Assembly (NCBI GenBank): GCA_910578615.1
Contig: CAJTRI010000006.1
Span: 66,020-130,019, forward strand
DNA from: an uncultured Duncaniella sp.
GTDB lineage: Bacteria > Bacteroidota > Bacteroidia > Bacteroidales > Muribaculaceae
Reading direction: 5' to 3'
Length of the DNA: 64,000 bases
The notes under the pieces: generated by a model
The model's database searches: none
Told to the model about the DNA's origin: nothing
The model's input: the letters and a program-made list of their open reading frames with translations, nothing else
Shown: positions 47,469 through 56,631 of the stretch, in pieces
Numbering within the stretch: the stretch's first letter is position 1
Layout of the letters: every line of letters begins with the position of its first letter
Translations under genes and position numbers: made by a program

Positions 47469-48457
47469 GACTGTGTTGATTGGCTTGTTAGAGTTTCTAC
47501 TTCGGCAAGGATTTCCATAAGCTCGTCAAATGTTGACGCACGTAACATGCGGATACGGGTGTCCCTAAAATGCGGGATTCCCTTGAATAGAGGCGAGGCG
47601 GCAAGATGACGCCGGATGTGAAGTATACCACGATATTCGTCTATACGTGCCACGCTTTCACTCACCTGACGTCTGATAAGATCAAACTTTACGGAGTCAG
47701 GGAGCGGCACAGGCATCTCGCCCCTTAGCGCCTGAGAGATATCGTTGAATATCCACGGAGCACCAATGGACGCACGTCCCACCATAACACCGTCAACACC
47801 ATAGCGGTCAAACGCCTGCACGGCAAGCCCGGGAGTGGTAATATCACCGTTACCTATCAACGGGATGGTCAGACGAGGGTTCTCCTTTACACGCGCTATC
47901 ATCTCCCAGTCAGCCTCGCCGGTATACATCTGTGAGCGCGTGCGACCATGTACGGTGAGGGCGGCTATACCGCAGTCTTGAAGCTGTTCGGCAAGATCGA
48001 CTATAATCTTGGAATTATGATCCCATCCCAAACGTGTTTTGACCGTGACAGGCAGTTTGACGGCATCGACCACGGCACGTGTTATGGAAAGCATCTTCGG
48101 AATATCACGCAACATCCCGGCTCCCGCCCCCTTGCCGGCAACCTTCTTGACAGGACACCCGAAATTGATGTCTATGATGTCTGGGCCTGCCTGTTCCACA
48201 ATCTTGGCAGCCTCAACCATCGGTTCCACCTCACGCCCGTAAATCTGTATGGCTGTCGGGCGTTCGCCCTCGTCTATCGAGAGTTTGCGGACAGTGGCAG
48301 GAATATCTCGTATAAGTGCGTCTGCACTGACAAACTCAGTGTAGACCATCGAAGCTCCCTGCTCCTTACAGATGAGACGGAACGAGCGGTCGGTGACATC
48401 CTCCATAGGAGCCAGCATCACCGGGCGCGGTCCAAGGTCTATATCGGCGATTTTCAT
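47465..48457 (-). CDS. dusB: tRNA-dihydrouridine synthase (DusB-like)
   Basis: This 330-residue FMN enzyme reduces specific uridines in tRNA. It has the start MLAPMEDVTDRSFRLIC, catalytic Cys101 in NFGCPVKKV, the VKTRLGWD strand, the TVHGRTRSQMY loop and IGNGDI for flavin phosphate binding. The length fits DusB. It leads the minus-strand operon dusB-GIN-flippase-ogt. Its ATG is only 5 nt beyond a -7 box, so the mRNA may be leaderless. Confidence 0.92.
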   Translation of the reverse strand: MKIADIDLGPRPVMLAPMEDVTDRSFRLICKEQGASMVYTEFVSADALIRDIPATVRKLSIDEGERPTAIQIYGREVEPMVEAAKIVEQAGPDIIDINFGCPVKKVAGKGAGAGMLRDIPKMLSITRAVVDAVKLPVTVKTRLGWDHNSKIIVDLAEQLQDCGIAALTVHGRTRSQMYTGEADWEMIARVKENPRLTIPLIGNGDITTPGLAVQAFDRYGVDGVMVGRASIGAPWIFNDISQALRGEMPVPLPDSVKFDLIRRQVSESVARIDEYRGILHIRRHLAASPLFKGIPHFRDTRIRMLRASTFDELMEILAEVETLTSQSTQS

Positions 48458-48462
48458 ATCGG

Positions 48463-48470
48463 CAAATTTA
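48463..48470 (-). promoter_or_regulatory. -7 box of the dusB operon
   Basis: TAAATTTG on the minus strand ends 5 nt before the dusB ATG. No TTTG is seen at 19-21 bp upstream. Confidence 0.5.
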
Positions 48471-48533
48471 GTGTTTTTTATCCAATCATCCCATATAACA
48501 TGGACGAATGTACGAGGAACAATGTAATTAATA

Positions 48534-49814
48534 TTACAATTTCAGGTCGGCTATAAGGAAATTGCTTCCGGCAACAAGCACAAAACCGTCAGGCCCGACC
48601 GAGGCACGCGCTTCGGCAACGGCGACATTCACGTCATCAACAACGCTTCCATGCAACCCATGACAGGCTGCCTTCTCGGCAAGGACAGAGGCCGGAAGAC
48701 CCCTTTGTACAGACGGTGTTGAGAAAAACAACCTTACTTCCGGGCCGAGAGTGGCAATCAGAGAGAGCACGACAGTAAGATCCTTATCGGCCACGAATCC
48801 GACAACCAATGCCTTTGGAGACTGTCTCGTTGCCGCAATCTGACGTACTATATACTCCCATCCACCACAGTTGTGGCCGGTATCGACCACCGTGACAGGC
48901 GCATCGGCAATACGGCTCCACCTTCCGAACAGATGTGTCAGTCCGATCACGTCAGCCATACCTTCCCGCACGGCCCTGTCGGGGATATCCCAGCCGAGAA
49001 CACGCAACTGCAATACAGCCTCGAACACCGTAGCCGCATTCTTAACCTGATATTCTCCCGTCAGCTCACCTCTGACATGTCCGAAAGGGGTCAACGGATA
49101 ATGGTTGCCGTCAGACCTCGTCTCACACTTCAACGGCTTTGCAAAAACAAGAAGACTGCCTGTCTCTCGCGCTTTATCAACAAACACATTTTCTGTCTCC
49201 GAATGTCTCTCCCCCACAACCACCGGGATGCCAGCCTTTATGATACCGGCTTTCTCATATGCAATGCTGGACAGCGTGTCACCAAGGAGGGCCGTATGGT
49301 CAAGCGATATATTGGTTATAACACTCAGCACGGGTGTTATTATATTCGTACTGTCGAGACGGCCTCCAAGGCCGGTCTCTATTACAGCCACATCCACGCC
49401 ACAGGCCCTGAAATAGTCAAAAGCAAGTGTCGAGGTCAGTTCAAAGAAGCTGGGCGATATGGCAGGACAGCTTTGCACGACGTGTGTCCACCTCTCGACA
49501 AATTCCACTACTGCCTCACGCAATATCATCTCACCGTTGACTCTGATACGTTCGCGGAAATCAAATATATGGGGAGATGTATAAAGCCCGACTCTATATC
49601 CGGCGCTTTGAAGAATCGCGGCAAGCGAATGTGCCGTTGATCCCTTGCCGTTTGTCCCGGCCACATGTATGCACGGATATTTTCTCTCCGGATTCCCGAA
49701 TATAGCCGCAAGACGACGTGACGTATCAAGACCGGGCTTATATGCCCCGGGGCCTATATTCTGAAAAACCGGGAGTGAATTGAACAGAAACTCTATGGAT
49801 TCTTCGTAAGTCAT
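48534..49814 (-). CDS. folC: Folylpolyglutamate synthase / dihydrofolate synthase
   Basis: FolC adds glutamate to dihydropteroate and to folates. The 426-residue Mur-ligase-fold enzyme has the P-loop HVAGTNGKGSTAHSLA, the GLYTSPHIFDFRERI loop, the metal-binding ETGLGGRLDSTN and NISLDHTALLG. The ATG at 49814 (MTYEESIEFLF) is chosen; the frame stays open to 49928, inside the upstream transporter gene. It lies 5 nt after the second CHR gene, so it is the tail of the metal-efflux operon, an unexpected place for a folate gene. Confidence 0.92.
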   Translation of the reverse strand: MTYEESIEFLFNSLPVFQNIGPGAYKPGLDTSRRLAAIFGNPERKYPCIHVAGTNGKGSTAHSLAAILQSAGYRVGLYTSPHIFDFRERIRVNGEMILREAVVEFVERWTHVVQSCPAISPSFFELTSTLAFDYFRACGVDVAVIETGLGGRLDSTNIITPVLSVITNISLDHTALLGDTLSSIAYEKAGIIKAGIPVVVGERHSETENVFVDKARETGSLLVFAKPLKCETRSDGNHYPLTPFGHVRGELTGEYQVKNAATVFEAVLQLRVLGWDIPDRAVREGMADVIGLTHLFGRWSRIADAPVTVVDTGHNCGGWEYIVRQIAATRQSPKALVVGFVADKDLTVVLSLIATLGPEVRLFFSTPSVQRGLPASVLAEKAACHGLHGSVVDDVNVAVAEARASVGPDGFVLVAGSNFLIADLKL

Positions 49815-49819
49815 AAGTA

Positions 49820-50389
49820 TCAATATATTAGCCATCCGGCCATGCCTGCAATGCATATAATCAGGATGGGATGCCACTTTAAATTGTATACCATCACGAA
49901 TGCCGCCGCACATAGGGCTATGCTCCATACCAACTGATAGTCGGTGGTACCAAAATTCTCACCGTTCATCAACAAAAGTGCGGCAGATGCGATAAGACCT
50001 ACAACAACAGGACGTAGTCCCATGAATATGCCTTTCACCACATCGCTGTCACGATGACGGTGGATGAGATGGCTCGTATAAGCCACCAGAAGAAATGACG
50101 GAATCACCACGACAAGAGTGCATACAATTGATCCGAGAATACCGTACAAAGGCGATGACAGATCAGCCGAATACTCCCCGGGAGCCACATAACCTATATA
50201 GGTGGCCGAATTTATCCCGATAGGGCCGGGTGTCATCTGCGAGATGGCCACAATGTCTGTAAACATCTGTTTTGAGACCCAGCCGGGGCCAACGATTTCT
50301 CGTTCGATAAGAGCAAGCATGGCATAACCGCCTCCGAATCCGAAAAGACCAATCTTAAAATAGGCCCATATCAACCGCAGATATATCAT
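49820..50389 (-). CDS. Chromate transporter, half-size CHR protein (second copy)
   Basis: This 189-residue membrane protein has the CHR-domain opening MIYLRLIWAYFKIGLFGFGGGYAM, the acidic EREIVG loop and the SQMTPGPIGINSATYIGY motif. Half-size CHR proteins act in pairs as chromate or sulfate-type anion exporters. The start at 50389 overlaps the stop of the first CHR gene by 4 nt; the longer frame to 50530 is not credible. The two halves probably form the functional heterodimer with opposite topology. Confidence 0.88.
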   Translation of the reverse strand: MIYLRLIWAYFKIGLFGFGGGYAMLALIEREIVGPGWVSKQMFTDIVAISQMTPGPIGINSATYIGYVAPGEYSADLSSPLYGILGSIVCTLVVVIPSFLLVAYTSHLIHRHRDSDVVKGIFMGLRPVVVGLIASAALLLMNGENFGTTDYQLVWSIALCAAAFVMVYNLKWHPILIICIAGMAGWLIY

Positions 50390-50994
50390 AGATGTTTCTC
50401 TTCCTCCTTTCTTTCTTCTGTTTCTATGCGTTTCAACGAGGAGCGATGGCGGCGCAGCCACAGATAACCCAATAGTCCGCCAAGAACAATATAGAGTATG
50501 GGATTTGAAACCACCGGGAGTCCAGACCATATAAGCAACGCTACAACAACGGGAATCACGGCAGTCTTCAACCCTATCCCGGCAGAACGAGCCGAAGATA
50601 TGACAGGAGCTATTATCAGAGCCACAACGGCCGGACGTATCCCTTTGAAAATGGCTGATAAAGTCTCGTTGCTCTTTATAAGGTCTGGTGTAAGGAATAT
50701 GGCTATGGCAAGTATGATCATGAAGGAAGGGAGAATGGTTCCGAGAGCCGCCGCAGTGGCACCTTTCATTCCTCTCAGTTTGTCACCCACGGCCACGGCG
50801 ATATTGACAGCCAGAATCCCGGGTAACGACTGGGCTACCGCGAGAAGGTCAAGGAACTCCTCCCGCTCAATCCATCCATATTTGTCGACTATCTCCTTCT
50901 CGATAATAGAAATCATGGCCCATCCACCTCCGAAAGTGAATGCGCCAATTTTAAAGAAAGATGTGAATAACCTGATACAGATATTCTTACTCAT
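50386..50994 (-). CDS. Chromate transporter, half-size CHR protein (first copy)
   Basis: This 202-residue CHR protein starts IRLFTSFFKIGAFTFGGGWAMISI and has AVAQSLPGILAVNIAVAVG in place of the TPGP motif of its partner. The C-terminus is a charged tail (ETEERKEEEKHL). It overlaps the CzcC-like gene by 8 nt upstream and the second CHR gene by 4 nt downstream. Chromate export is the known family role; another oxyanion is possible here. Confidence 0.88.
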   Translation of the reverse strand: MSKNICIRLFTSFFKIGAFTFGGGWAMISIIEKEIVDKYGWIEREEFLDLLAVAQSLPGILAVNIAVAVGDKLRGMKGATAAALGTILPSFMIILAIAIFLTPDLIKSNETLSAIFKGIRPAVVALIIAPVISSARSAGIGLKTAVIPVVVALLIWSGLPVVSNPILYIVLGGLLGYLWLRRHRSSLKRIETEERKEEEKHL

Positions 50995-52168
50995 AATATT
51001 TTGTGCGTGCTATCGCAAGATTGTACTCGTAGAGAACATCGAGATAGTCGCGATGGGCGGCTATAAAATAATTAAGCTCCTCGATATATGTTAGAAATGA
51101 GATCTGACCCGCTTTCAGCGCCTTACGGAGCAACTCGTAGTAAGATTTGTCCCCCACTACGGGTGCATACTCGTCAAGTACCATACGGTAAGAGTCTATG
51201 CGTCTGCAATCGGCTACAAGAGAAGCCTTGCGCTTGTGAAGCGCTATGTCTGCGTCCATCAGCGCGGCCTCGGCTTCAAGGCGTGCAGCCTTGGATGAGT
51301 GGCGGCGAGACCACGTCGGGAGGGTTATACCGACAGAAAATCCATTGAAATGCTCGTCCCCCTCGGTATTGTGGGCAAACCCTATCGAGAAACCCGGATA
51401 GGCGCTCAGACGGTCAACCTTGACAAGTGACTCGGCAGCCTCGGCCTGTGCCTTGGCGGCCGCATAACGGGGATCACGTTCACGCATCACCGACAATGCA
51501 GCCGGAAGGCGTGGAATGTCGAGATCTGGATAATCGTCTCCCACCTTGGCAAGAAGCTGGTCAACGTCAAGACCGCCGTTGAATTCTTGAAGGGATGACA
51601 CAATAGCTTCTCTCTCAGATTCAAGATTATGAAGCTCACGGTGCACCGAGATACGTTCGAGCACGGTCTTATTATAGTCAAGACGTGTTTCAAGTCCCTC
51701 CTCGGCAGCGCGGCGATAATACACCACCATGCTGTCTATATTGTCAGCAATCTCTCGTTGTAGATTGAGCACCTGTGTGTTGTGCACATAGTCAATCAGC
51801 AACGCACGAGCATCGCGACGGGCGTCAAGCAGGTCTGCCTCACGGAGAAACTGCATGGCGGTGGTGGCAGTCCGGGCCGCCTCGCGGCGTGCGGCATAAA
51901 GACCGGGCCAGTCAAATCCCTGGGACACCGAAAGATCCCACTTGTTTCCATATTCGGCCTTCGCTCCCCAGACCCTACCAAACTCGATTTCGGGGCCTTC
52001 AAGAGTATTTTCCGCCTTCATTGACTCCACCGAGGCCTCGCTACGAACCGTCTCTACCCTAAGTCCGAGATTGTTACCAACCAGCTCATTTACGACATCG
52101 TCAAATACCGATGCTGATGCAGCAAGGGAAGTAAGGGATAAGGATAACAGTAACAGTCTGTTCATCAC
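50987..52168 (-). CDS. TolC-family outer-membrane factor (CzcC-like)
   Basis: This 393-residue outer-membrane efflux protein has a signal peptide (LLLLSLSLTSLAASA) and then long amphipathic helices with the TolC repeat pattern (VDRLSAYPGFSIGFAHN; RKALKAGQISFLTYIEEL). It overlaps the RND pump gene by 4 nt and completes the tripartite metal exporter. It is distinct from the TolC protein of the MacAB operon. Confidence 0.88.
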   Translation of the reverse strand: MMNRLLLLSLSLTSLAASASVFDDVVNELVGNNLGLRVETVRSEASVESMKAENTLEGPEIEFGRVWGAKAEYGNKWDLSVSQGFDWPGLYAARREAARTATTAMQFLREADLLDARRDARALLIDYVHNTQVLNLQREIADNIDSMVVYYRRAAEEGLETRLDYNKTVLERISVHRELHNLESEREAIVSSLQEFNGGLDVDQLLAKVGDDYPDLDIPRLPAALSVMRERDPRYAAAKAQAEAAESLVKVDRLSAYPGFSIGFAHNTEGDEHFNGFSVGITLPTWSRRHSSKAARLEAEAALMDADIALHKRKASLVADCRRIDSYRMVLDEYAPVVGDKSYYELLRKALKAGQISFLTYIEELNYFIAAHRDYLDVLYEYNLAIARTKYYE

Positions 52169-55100
52169 TTCTTTCGATTTGTCAGATAATAAATAATAGG
52201 TACGATAAAGATATTCAGGAATGTCGAAGATAGCAGTCCGCCAAGAATAACGATGGCGAGAGGCGACTGTATCTCATTGCCCGGCAGATGGCCGCCAACG
52301 GCAAGCGGGATAAGGGCGAGTGCCGAGCTAAGAGCCGTCATAAGAATTGGATTGAGACGGTCTGACGAGCCGTGTATCACACGTTTTTTCAGTTCCTCTC
52401 CTCCGGCACGCAAGGTCTCGTAACGAGACATCAGAAGCATACCGTTACGTGTGGCTATACCCATGAGTGATATGAATCCGATAATAGCCGGGATATTTAG
52501 TTCACCCGATGTAAGACGCAGTATGAGGATGCCTCCAATCAAGGCCAGAGGCATATTCAGAAGGATAATCCCCGCACGGGAAGCGCTGTGATACTGCCCG
52601 TAAAGAAGGAGGAAGATAATGATCAAAGCCCCTATGGATACGAGCGCGAGTGTCCTTGAAGCGCTCTGCTCACTCTCGAACTGTCCGCCATAAGTGACAT
52701 AATACCCCTCTGGAAGAGAGATTCCTGTGTCAATTTTGTCAGCAATATCGTCCACGGCGCCACGGAGGTCTCTACCGTCAACATTAGCCGATATGACTAT
52801 GCGGCGGCTTACATTCTCCCTGTTTATAGAGTTCGGGCCTGACGATGACACAACGTCCGCAACAGACGTGAGAGGTATCTTGCCCTTGGGTGAGTCTATC
52901 ATCAGCGATGACACTGCGTCAAGCGACTCCCGGGCTTCCGGCTCGAATTTCAGCGTGAGATTGACAGGATAGCCTCCTTCATAGACCTGTGATACCACCT
53001 CGCCTGAAAGGGCTACAGTGACAAAATCAGCAAATTCACCCACAGGAATACCGTAATATGCAAGCATGTCTCGTCGCGGACGTATGTCAAGCTGCGGACG
53101 CTCCATCTGCTGCTCTATATTCACGTCAACCACACCCGGCACTTCCGATACCTCGGCCTTTATGCGGTTTCCGATACTGTAAAGGGTGGCAAGATCGTCA
53201 CCGAAAAGCTTTATGGCTATCTGGGCTTCTGTGCCAGACAGCATCGCGTCTATACGATGTGATATAGGCTGGCCTATTTCTATGTTAGCCCCTGGTATAT
53301 GGGACAGACAATGTCGGAGATCGGCCACCATCTCGCGTCTCGACCGACCGTTGTCAAGCGTATACGGCGCTTCTATCTCGCTGACATTCACCCCGAGGGA
53401 ATGTTCGTCAAGTTCGGCACGACCTGTTTTTCTTGCCACTGTATTAATCTCGGGAATTGAGAGGATTATCTCTTCGGCCTTGCGTCCCACCTCGTCGCTA
53501 CGTTCAAGCGATATGCCCGGGAGCGTAGATACATTTATGGTCAGCGAACCTTCGTTGAAAGGTGGCAGGAAGCTTCGTCCGAGAGTAAAGAACAACCCGA
53601 CAGAGACTGCAAAAAGAGCGCCTGTGGCGATAAGCACAGGACGTGGACGGGACATAGCCTTTCCAAGCGCACGGTCATATATCACGCGTAACTTGCGTGA
53701 TAGCCATGGCTCACGGTCAATCTTGGAAAGCACCTTCTTACTGCCGAGAAGATACGAGCATAAGACAGGCGTGACGGTCAGAGCCACGAGGGTAGAGGCA
53801 AGAAGTGATACCATGAACGATATGCCGAGCGGACGCAACATCCTACCCTCCATGCCACTGAGGAAAAAGAGTGGTACAAACGATGCCATGATGATGAGCG
53901 AGGAGTTGAAGATGGGCATACGCACCTCCCGAGACGCGTCATATACAATCCTGACAACACTCTCACCCGTGGCGTGACGTTCTCGCAACCGTTTGTAGAC
54001 ATTCTCTACATCCACTATCGCATCATCCACAAGCGAACCTATTGCAATGGCAATACCTCCGAGACTCATTGTATTGATGGTCAACCCCATAAAATGGAGC
54101 GCTATGATGGTGACAATGATTGAAAGGGGAAGAGCCACAAGGGAGATGACGGTTGTCCGCAGGTTCATGAGGAAGAAGAACAATACCACTATGACGAACA
54201 CCGCCCCGACGAACAGGGACTCTTGCAGATTGGATATCGAACGTGTGATAAAGTCAGCCTGCCGGAAGATGTCGGAGTGCACCTTGACACCTGCCGGAAA
54301 CGTCTTGGAGAGAATCGAAAGCTGGTTGTCAATCTCGTCAGTGAGCGATATCGTCCCGGCTCCGGGCTGTTTTGTCACTGTAAGAAGCACGGCCGGCTCG
54401 GCCTTCACCGAAGCCACACCGAGACGTGGTTCCTCAGCACCTATCGCTACTTCTGCAATGTCGGATAGCCTCACTATCCTGTTTCCGACACTTGACACCA
54501 CGGAATTGGCAAGCGCGTCGACATCTGATGTAGTAATATCGCCCTTTACAATATATTCGTTTCCATAGTCATAGACCACACCGCCCGGCGCATTGCGGTT
54601 CATTCCCGCAACAGCCTCGCGCACTTCGTTGAGAGACACTCCGTGACGCTGCATCTTGGCGGGACAAAGCCTTATCTGGAACTCCTTGGCATCACCGCCT
54701 ATGACCGATACTTGTGAGACACCGGGGATGGAGAGCAGACGCGGGCGTATCTGCCGGTCTGCAATAGTGCGCAGTTCGGACATGCTTGAAAGAGAGTCGG
54801 AAGTAAGCCCGATTATAAGCATCTCCCCGAGTATCGACGACTGGCTGCCGAGTGTGGGACTGCCAACTCCGGGAGGAAGCTGACCCTCTATTTCCGAGAG
54901 TTTTTCTGAAACTATCTGACGGGCGCGGTAGACATCCGTATCCCAGTCAAACTCGACCCATACCACCGAGAATCCGGGCGTGGTGGACGAACGTACCCTG
55001 CGCACACCGACAGCGCCGTTGGCCGCTGTCTCCACAGGATAGGTCACCGTCTTCTCTATTTCTTCCGGCGCCATACCGGGAGCCTCGGTCATGACTACGA

Positions 55101-55239
55101 CCGTGGGGGCGTTAAGATCCGGGAAAATATCGACCTCGGTGCGCATCATTACCACCATCCCGACAATCAGCAATACCACTGAGAGGACTATCACGGCAAG
55201 GCGATTGTCAAGCGATGCCTTTATGATTCTGTTAAGCAT
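52165..55239 (-). CDS. Heavy-metal RND efflux pump (CzcA/CusA-like)
   Basis: This 1024-residue proton-driven transporter has twelve membrane helices and two large periplasmic loops. The N-terminus RIIKASLDNRLAVIVL is typical of heavy-metal RND pumps. The TM4 motif reads GSLVDDAIVDVEN at 401-413, with the charged residues used for proton relay; the metal is not certain from this variant. The gene is 11 nt downstream of a histidine-rich adaptor gene and overlaps the outer-membrane gene. Zn, Co, Ni, Cd, Cu and Ag are all plausible substrates. Confidence 0.9.
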   Translation of the reverse strand: MLNRIIKASLDNRLAVIVLSVVLLIVGMVVMMRTEVDIFPDLNAPTVVVMTEAPGMAPEEIEKTVTYPVETAANGAVGVRRVRSSTTPGFSVVWVEFDWDTDVYRARQIVSEKLSEIEGQLPPGVGSPTLGSQSSILGEMLIIGLTSDSLSSMSELRTIADRQIRPRLLSIPGVSQVSVIGGDAKEFQIRLCPAKMQRHGVSLNEVREAVAGMNRNAPGGVVYDYGNEYIVKGDITTSDVDALANSVVSSVGNRIVRLSDIAEVAIGAEEPRLGVASVKAEPAVLLTVTKQPGAGTISLTDEIDNQLSILSKTFPAGVKVHSDIFRQADFITRSISNLQESLFVGAVFVIVVLFFFLMNLRTTVISLVALPLSIIVTIIALHFMGLTINTMSLGGIAIAIGSLVDDAIVDVENVYKRLRERHATGESVVRIVYDASREVRMPIFNSSLIIMASFVPLFFLSGMEGRMLRPLGISFMVSLLASTLVALTVTPVLCSYLLGSKKVLSKIDREPWLSRKLRVIYDRALGKAMSRPRPVLIATGALFAVSVGLFFTLGRSFLPPFNEGSLTINVSTLPGISLERSDEVGRKAEEIILSIPEINTVARKTGRAELDEHSLGVNVSEIEAPYTLDNGRSRREMVADLRHCLSHIPGANIEIGQPISHRIDAMLSGTEAQIAIKLFGDDLATLYSIGNRIKAEVSEVPGVVDVNIEQQMERPQLDIRPRRDMLAYYGIPVGEFADFVTVALSGEVVSQVYEGGYPVNLTLKFEPEARESLDAVSSLMIDSPKGKIPLTSVADVVSSSGPNSINRENVSRRIVISANVDGRDLRGAVDDIADKIDTGISLPEGYYVTYGGQFESEQSASRTLALVSIGALIIIFLLLYGQYHSASRAGIILLNMPLALIGGILILRLTSGELNIPAIIGFISLMGIATRNGMLLMSRYETLRAGGEELKKRVIHGSSDRLNPILMTALSSALALIPLAVGGHLPGNEIQSPLAIVILGGLLSSTFLNIFIVPIIYYLTNRKK

Positions 55240-55250
55240 GACTCGTCAGA

Positions 55251-56402
55251 TTAATGGTTGTGGGAATGACCTTCGGGCACGACTGTGGCTTGTTCGGCAA
55301 GACGCACGAACGAAAGCCCTGCACTCACCACGGAGTCCCCCTCGGCGACCCCTTTTAGAATCTCGGCACGAATGCCGTCAGTACGCCCTATCGTCACAGG
55401 ACGCTTCTCAAAATCGCCGTCCTCATGTTTGACGTATACAAACTTCTCACCAAGCTGTTCTGTAAGTGCCGAGACAGGGACGGTAAGAACGCCGTGTCTG
55501 ACAGCACCTTTCAGATATACCTCGGCCGCAGTCCCCGGAACGACAGGCGAACCAGACGAAAGGGTGAAATAAACCGGGATATATCCGGGTGTCTCAGCCG
55601 AATTGGCAGATGTCGAAAGCAGACGGCCACCGTAATCGGCTATATCAACAGGCTCTCCCTGCGAGCCATGCGGAGTAATGACCGCACCAGAGACAAGGGG
55701 TATGAACGACGCATCGCGCACCGGCAATAGTGCACGCAATGTCACAGTCCCGGCACCAGATATAACAGCCACCGGCGCGCCGGTATCGACAAATTGCCCC
55801 TCCTGGGCCACCAGACTGGTAATCACGCCAGACCTCGGGGCAGTTACAGAACCTAATGATGCCGAAGGACTGTAAGACGCCTTGGCTGAATTGTAGGCGG
55901 CAAGGGCATCATTATATTCCTTGCGTGTCACAAGTCCGTCGGCAAGAAGCGGCGTCAGACGGTCAAGTTCTCGTTTGGCATTCTCTACCGCAACCTTTGC
56001 AGCCACGTTAGCATCACCGCCGGTGACCCCCTTGGAGGTAACACGCGCTATAAGCTGTCCGGCTTTGACGTTGCTTCCCTGAGTAATTCCGGGAGCAAGA
56101 GAGATAACCCCGGAAGTATGTGCTGACGCCGTGGCCACATCAGATGCCGAGGGAAGTACCTCCCCTGCCACCTTTACGACCTCACAAAACTGTCCCGGAA
56201 CTACCGCCTCGACACCGACACCGAAACGGGCGGCATCCTCTGATGACATGTGGACTATTCCCGGACTTTCATGATTGTGCTCACCGGCAGTCTCCCCTTC
56301 CTCTTCATGATCGCCATGCGACTCATGGTTATGACAGGCTGTAAAACAAACAGCCGTAAAAATCGCCGACAGAGCGATATGTAAAAAACGTTCTTTATTC
56401 AT
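55251..56402 (-). CDS. RND periplasmic adaptor with histidine-rich ends (CzcB-like lipoprotein)
   Basis: This 383-residue membrane fusion protein is probably a lipoprotein (AVCFTAC). Directly after the lipobox comes a His/Glu-rich segment (HNHESHGDHEEEG, then EHNHESPG), and the protein ends EGHSHNH, so both termini can bind metal. Biotinyl-lipoyl-like halves, a short hairpin and a beta-barrel follow the CzcB plan. The start at 56402 places the signal peptide first; the open frame to 56549 crosses the promoter. It heads an operon through folC. Confidence 0.88.
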   Translation of the reverse strand: MNKERFLHIALSAIFTAVCFTACHNHESHGDHEEEGETAGEHNHESPGIVHMSSEDAARFGVGVEAVVPGQFCEVVKVAGEVLPSASDVATASAHTSGVISLAPGITQGSNVKAGQLIARVTSKGVTGGDANVAAKVAVENAKRELDRLTPLLADGLVTRKEYNDALAAYNSAKASYSPSASLGSVTAPRSGVITSLVAQEGQFVDTGAPVAVISGAGTVTLRALLPVRDASFIPLVSGAVITPHGSQGEPVDIADYGGRLLSTSANSAETPGYIPVYFTLSSGSPVVPGTAAEVYLKGAVRHGVLTVPVSALTEQLGEKFVYVKHEDGDFEKRPVTIGRTDGIRAEILKGVAEGDSVVSAGLSFVRLAEQATVVPEGHSHNH

Positions 56403-56431
56403 GAATTTCTCAGGCTTGATAAAAGCTTTTG

Positions 56432-56463
56432 CAAAATTACTCATCTTTTTTCTATTAGACAAA
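56432..56463 (-). promoter_or_regulatory. Promoter of the metal-efflux operon
   Basis: On the minus strand TTTG (56463-56460) and TAATTTTG (56439-56432) are exactly 20 bp apart; the ATG is 29 nt downstream. A second TAATTTTG at 56518-56511 lacks a -33 partner. Confidence 0.7.
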
Positions 56464-56594
56464 TTTTCAGTCTCATGCATAGGGCTGCAAACAGACCTGT
56501 TATCTATGCACAAAATTAGTATTTTATCGATGGACGCACATTGCATCATATTCTCAAAATCTTATACCGGCAAGAGAAATCCTCGCACCTGTCA

Positions 56595-56626
56595 TTTGCC
56601 TTTTCATGAAATATATTGTAACTTTG
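56595..56626 (+). promoter_or_regulatory. Promoter of tilS
   Basis: TTTG at 56595-56598 and TAACTTTG at 56619-56626 have a 20-bp spacer. The box ends 5 nt before the GTG at 56632, which decides the start of tilS. Confidence 0.7.
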
Positions 56627-56631
56627 GAGAC

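Noticed and set aside
48873..49640. 255-codon plus-strand frame opposite folC
   Set aside because: FolC motifs on the other strand are unambiguous; the product looks random.
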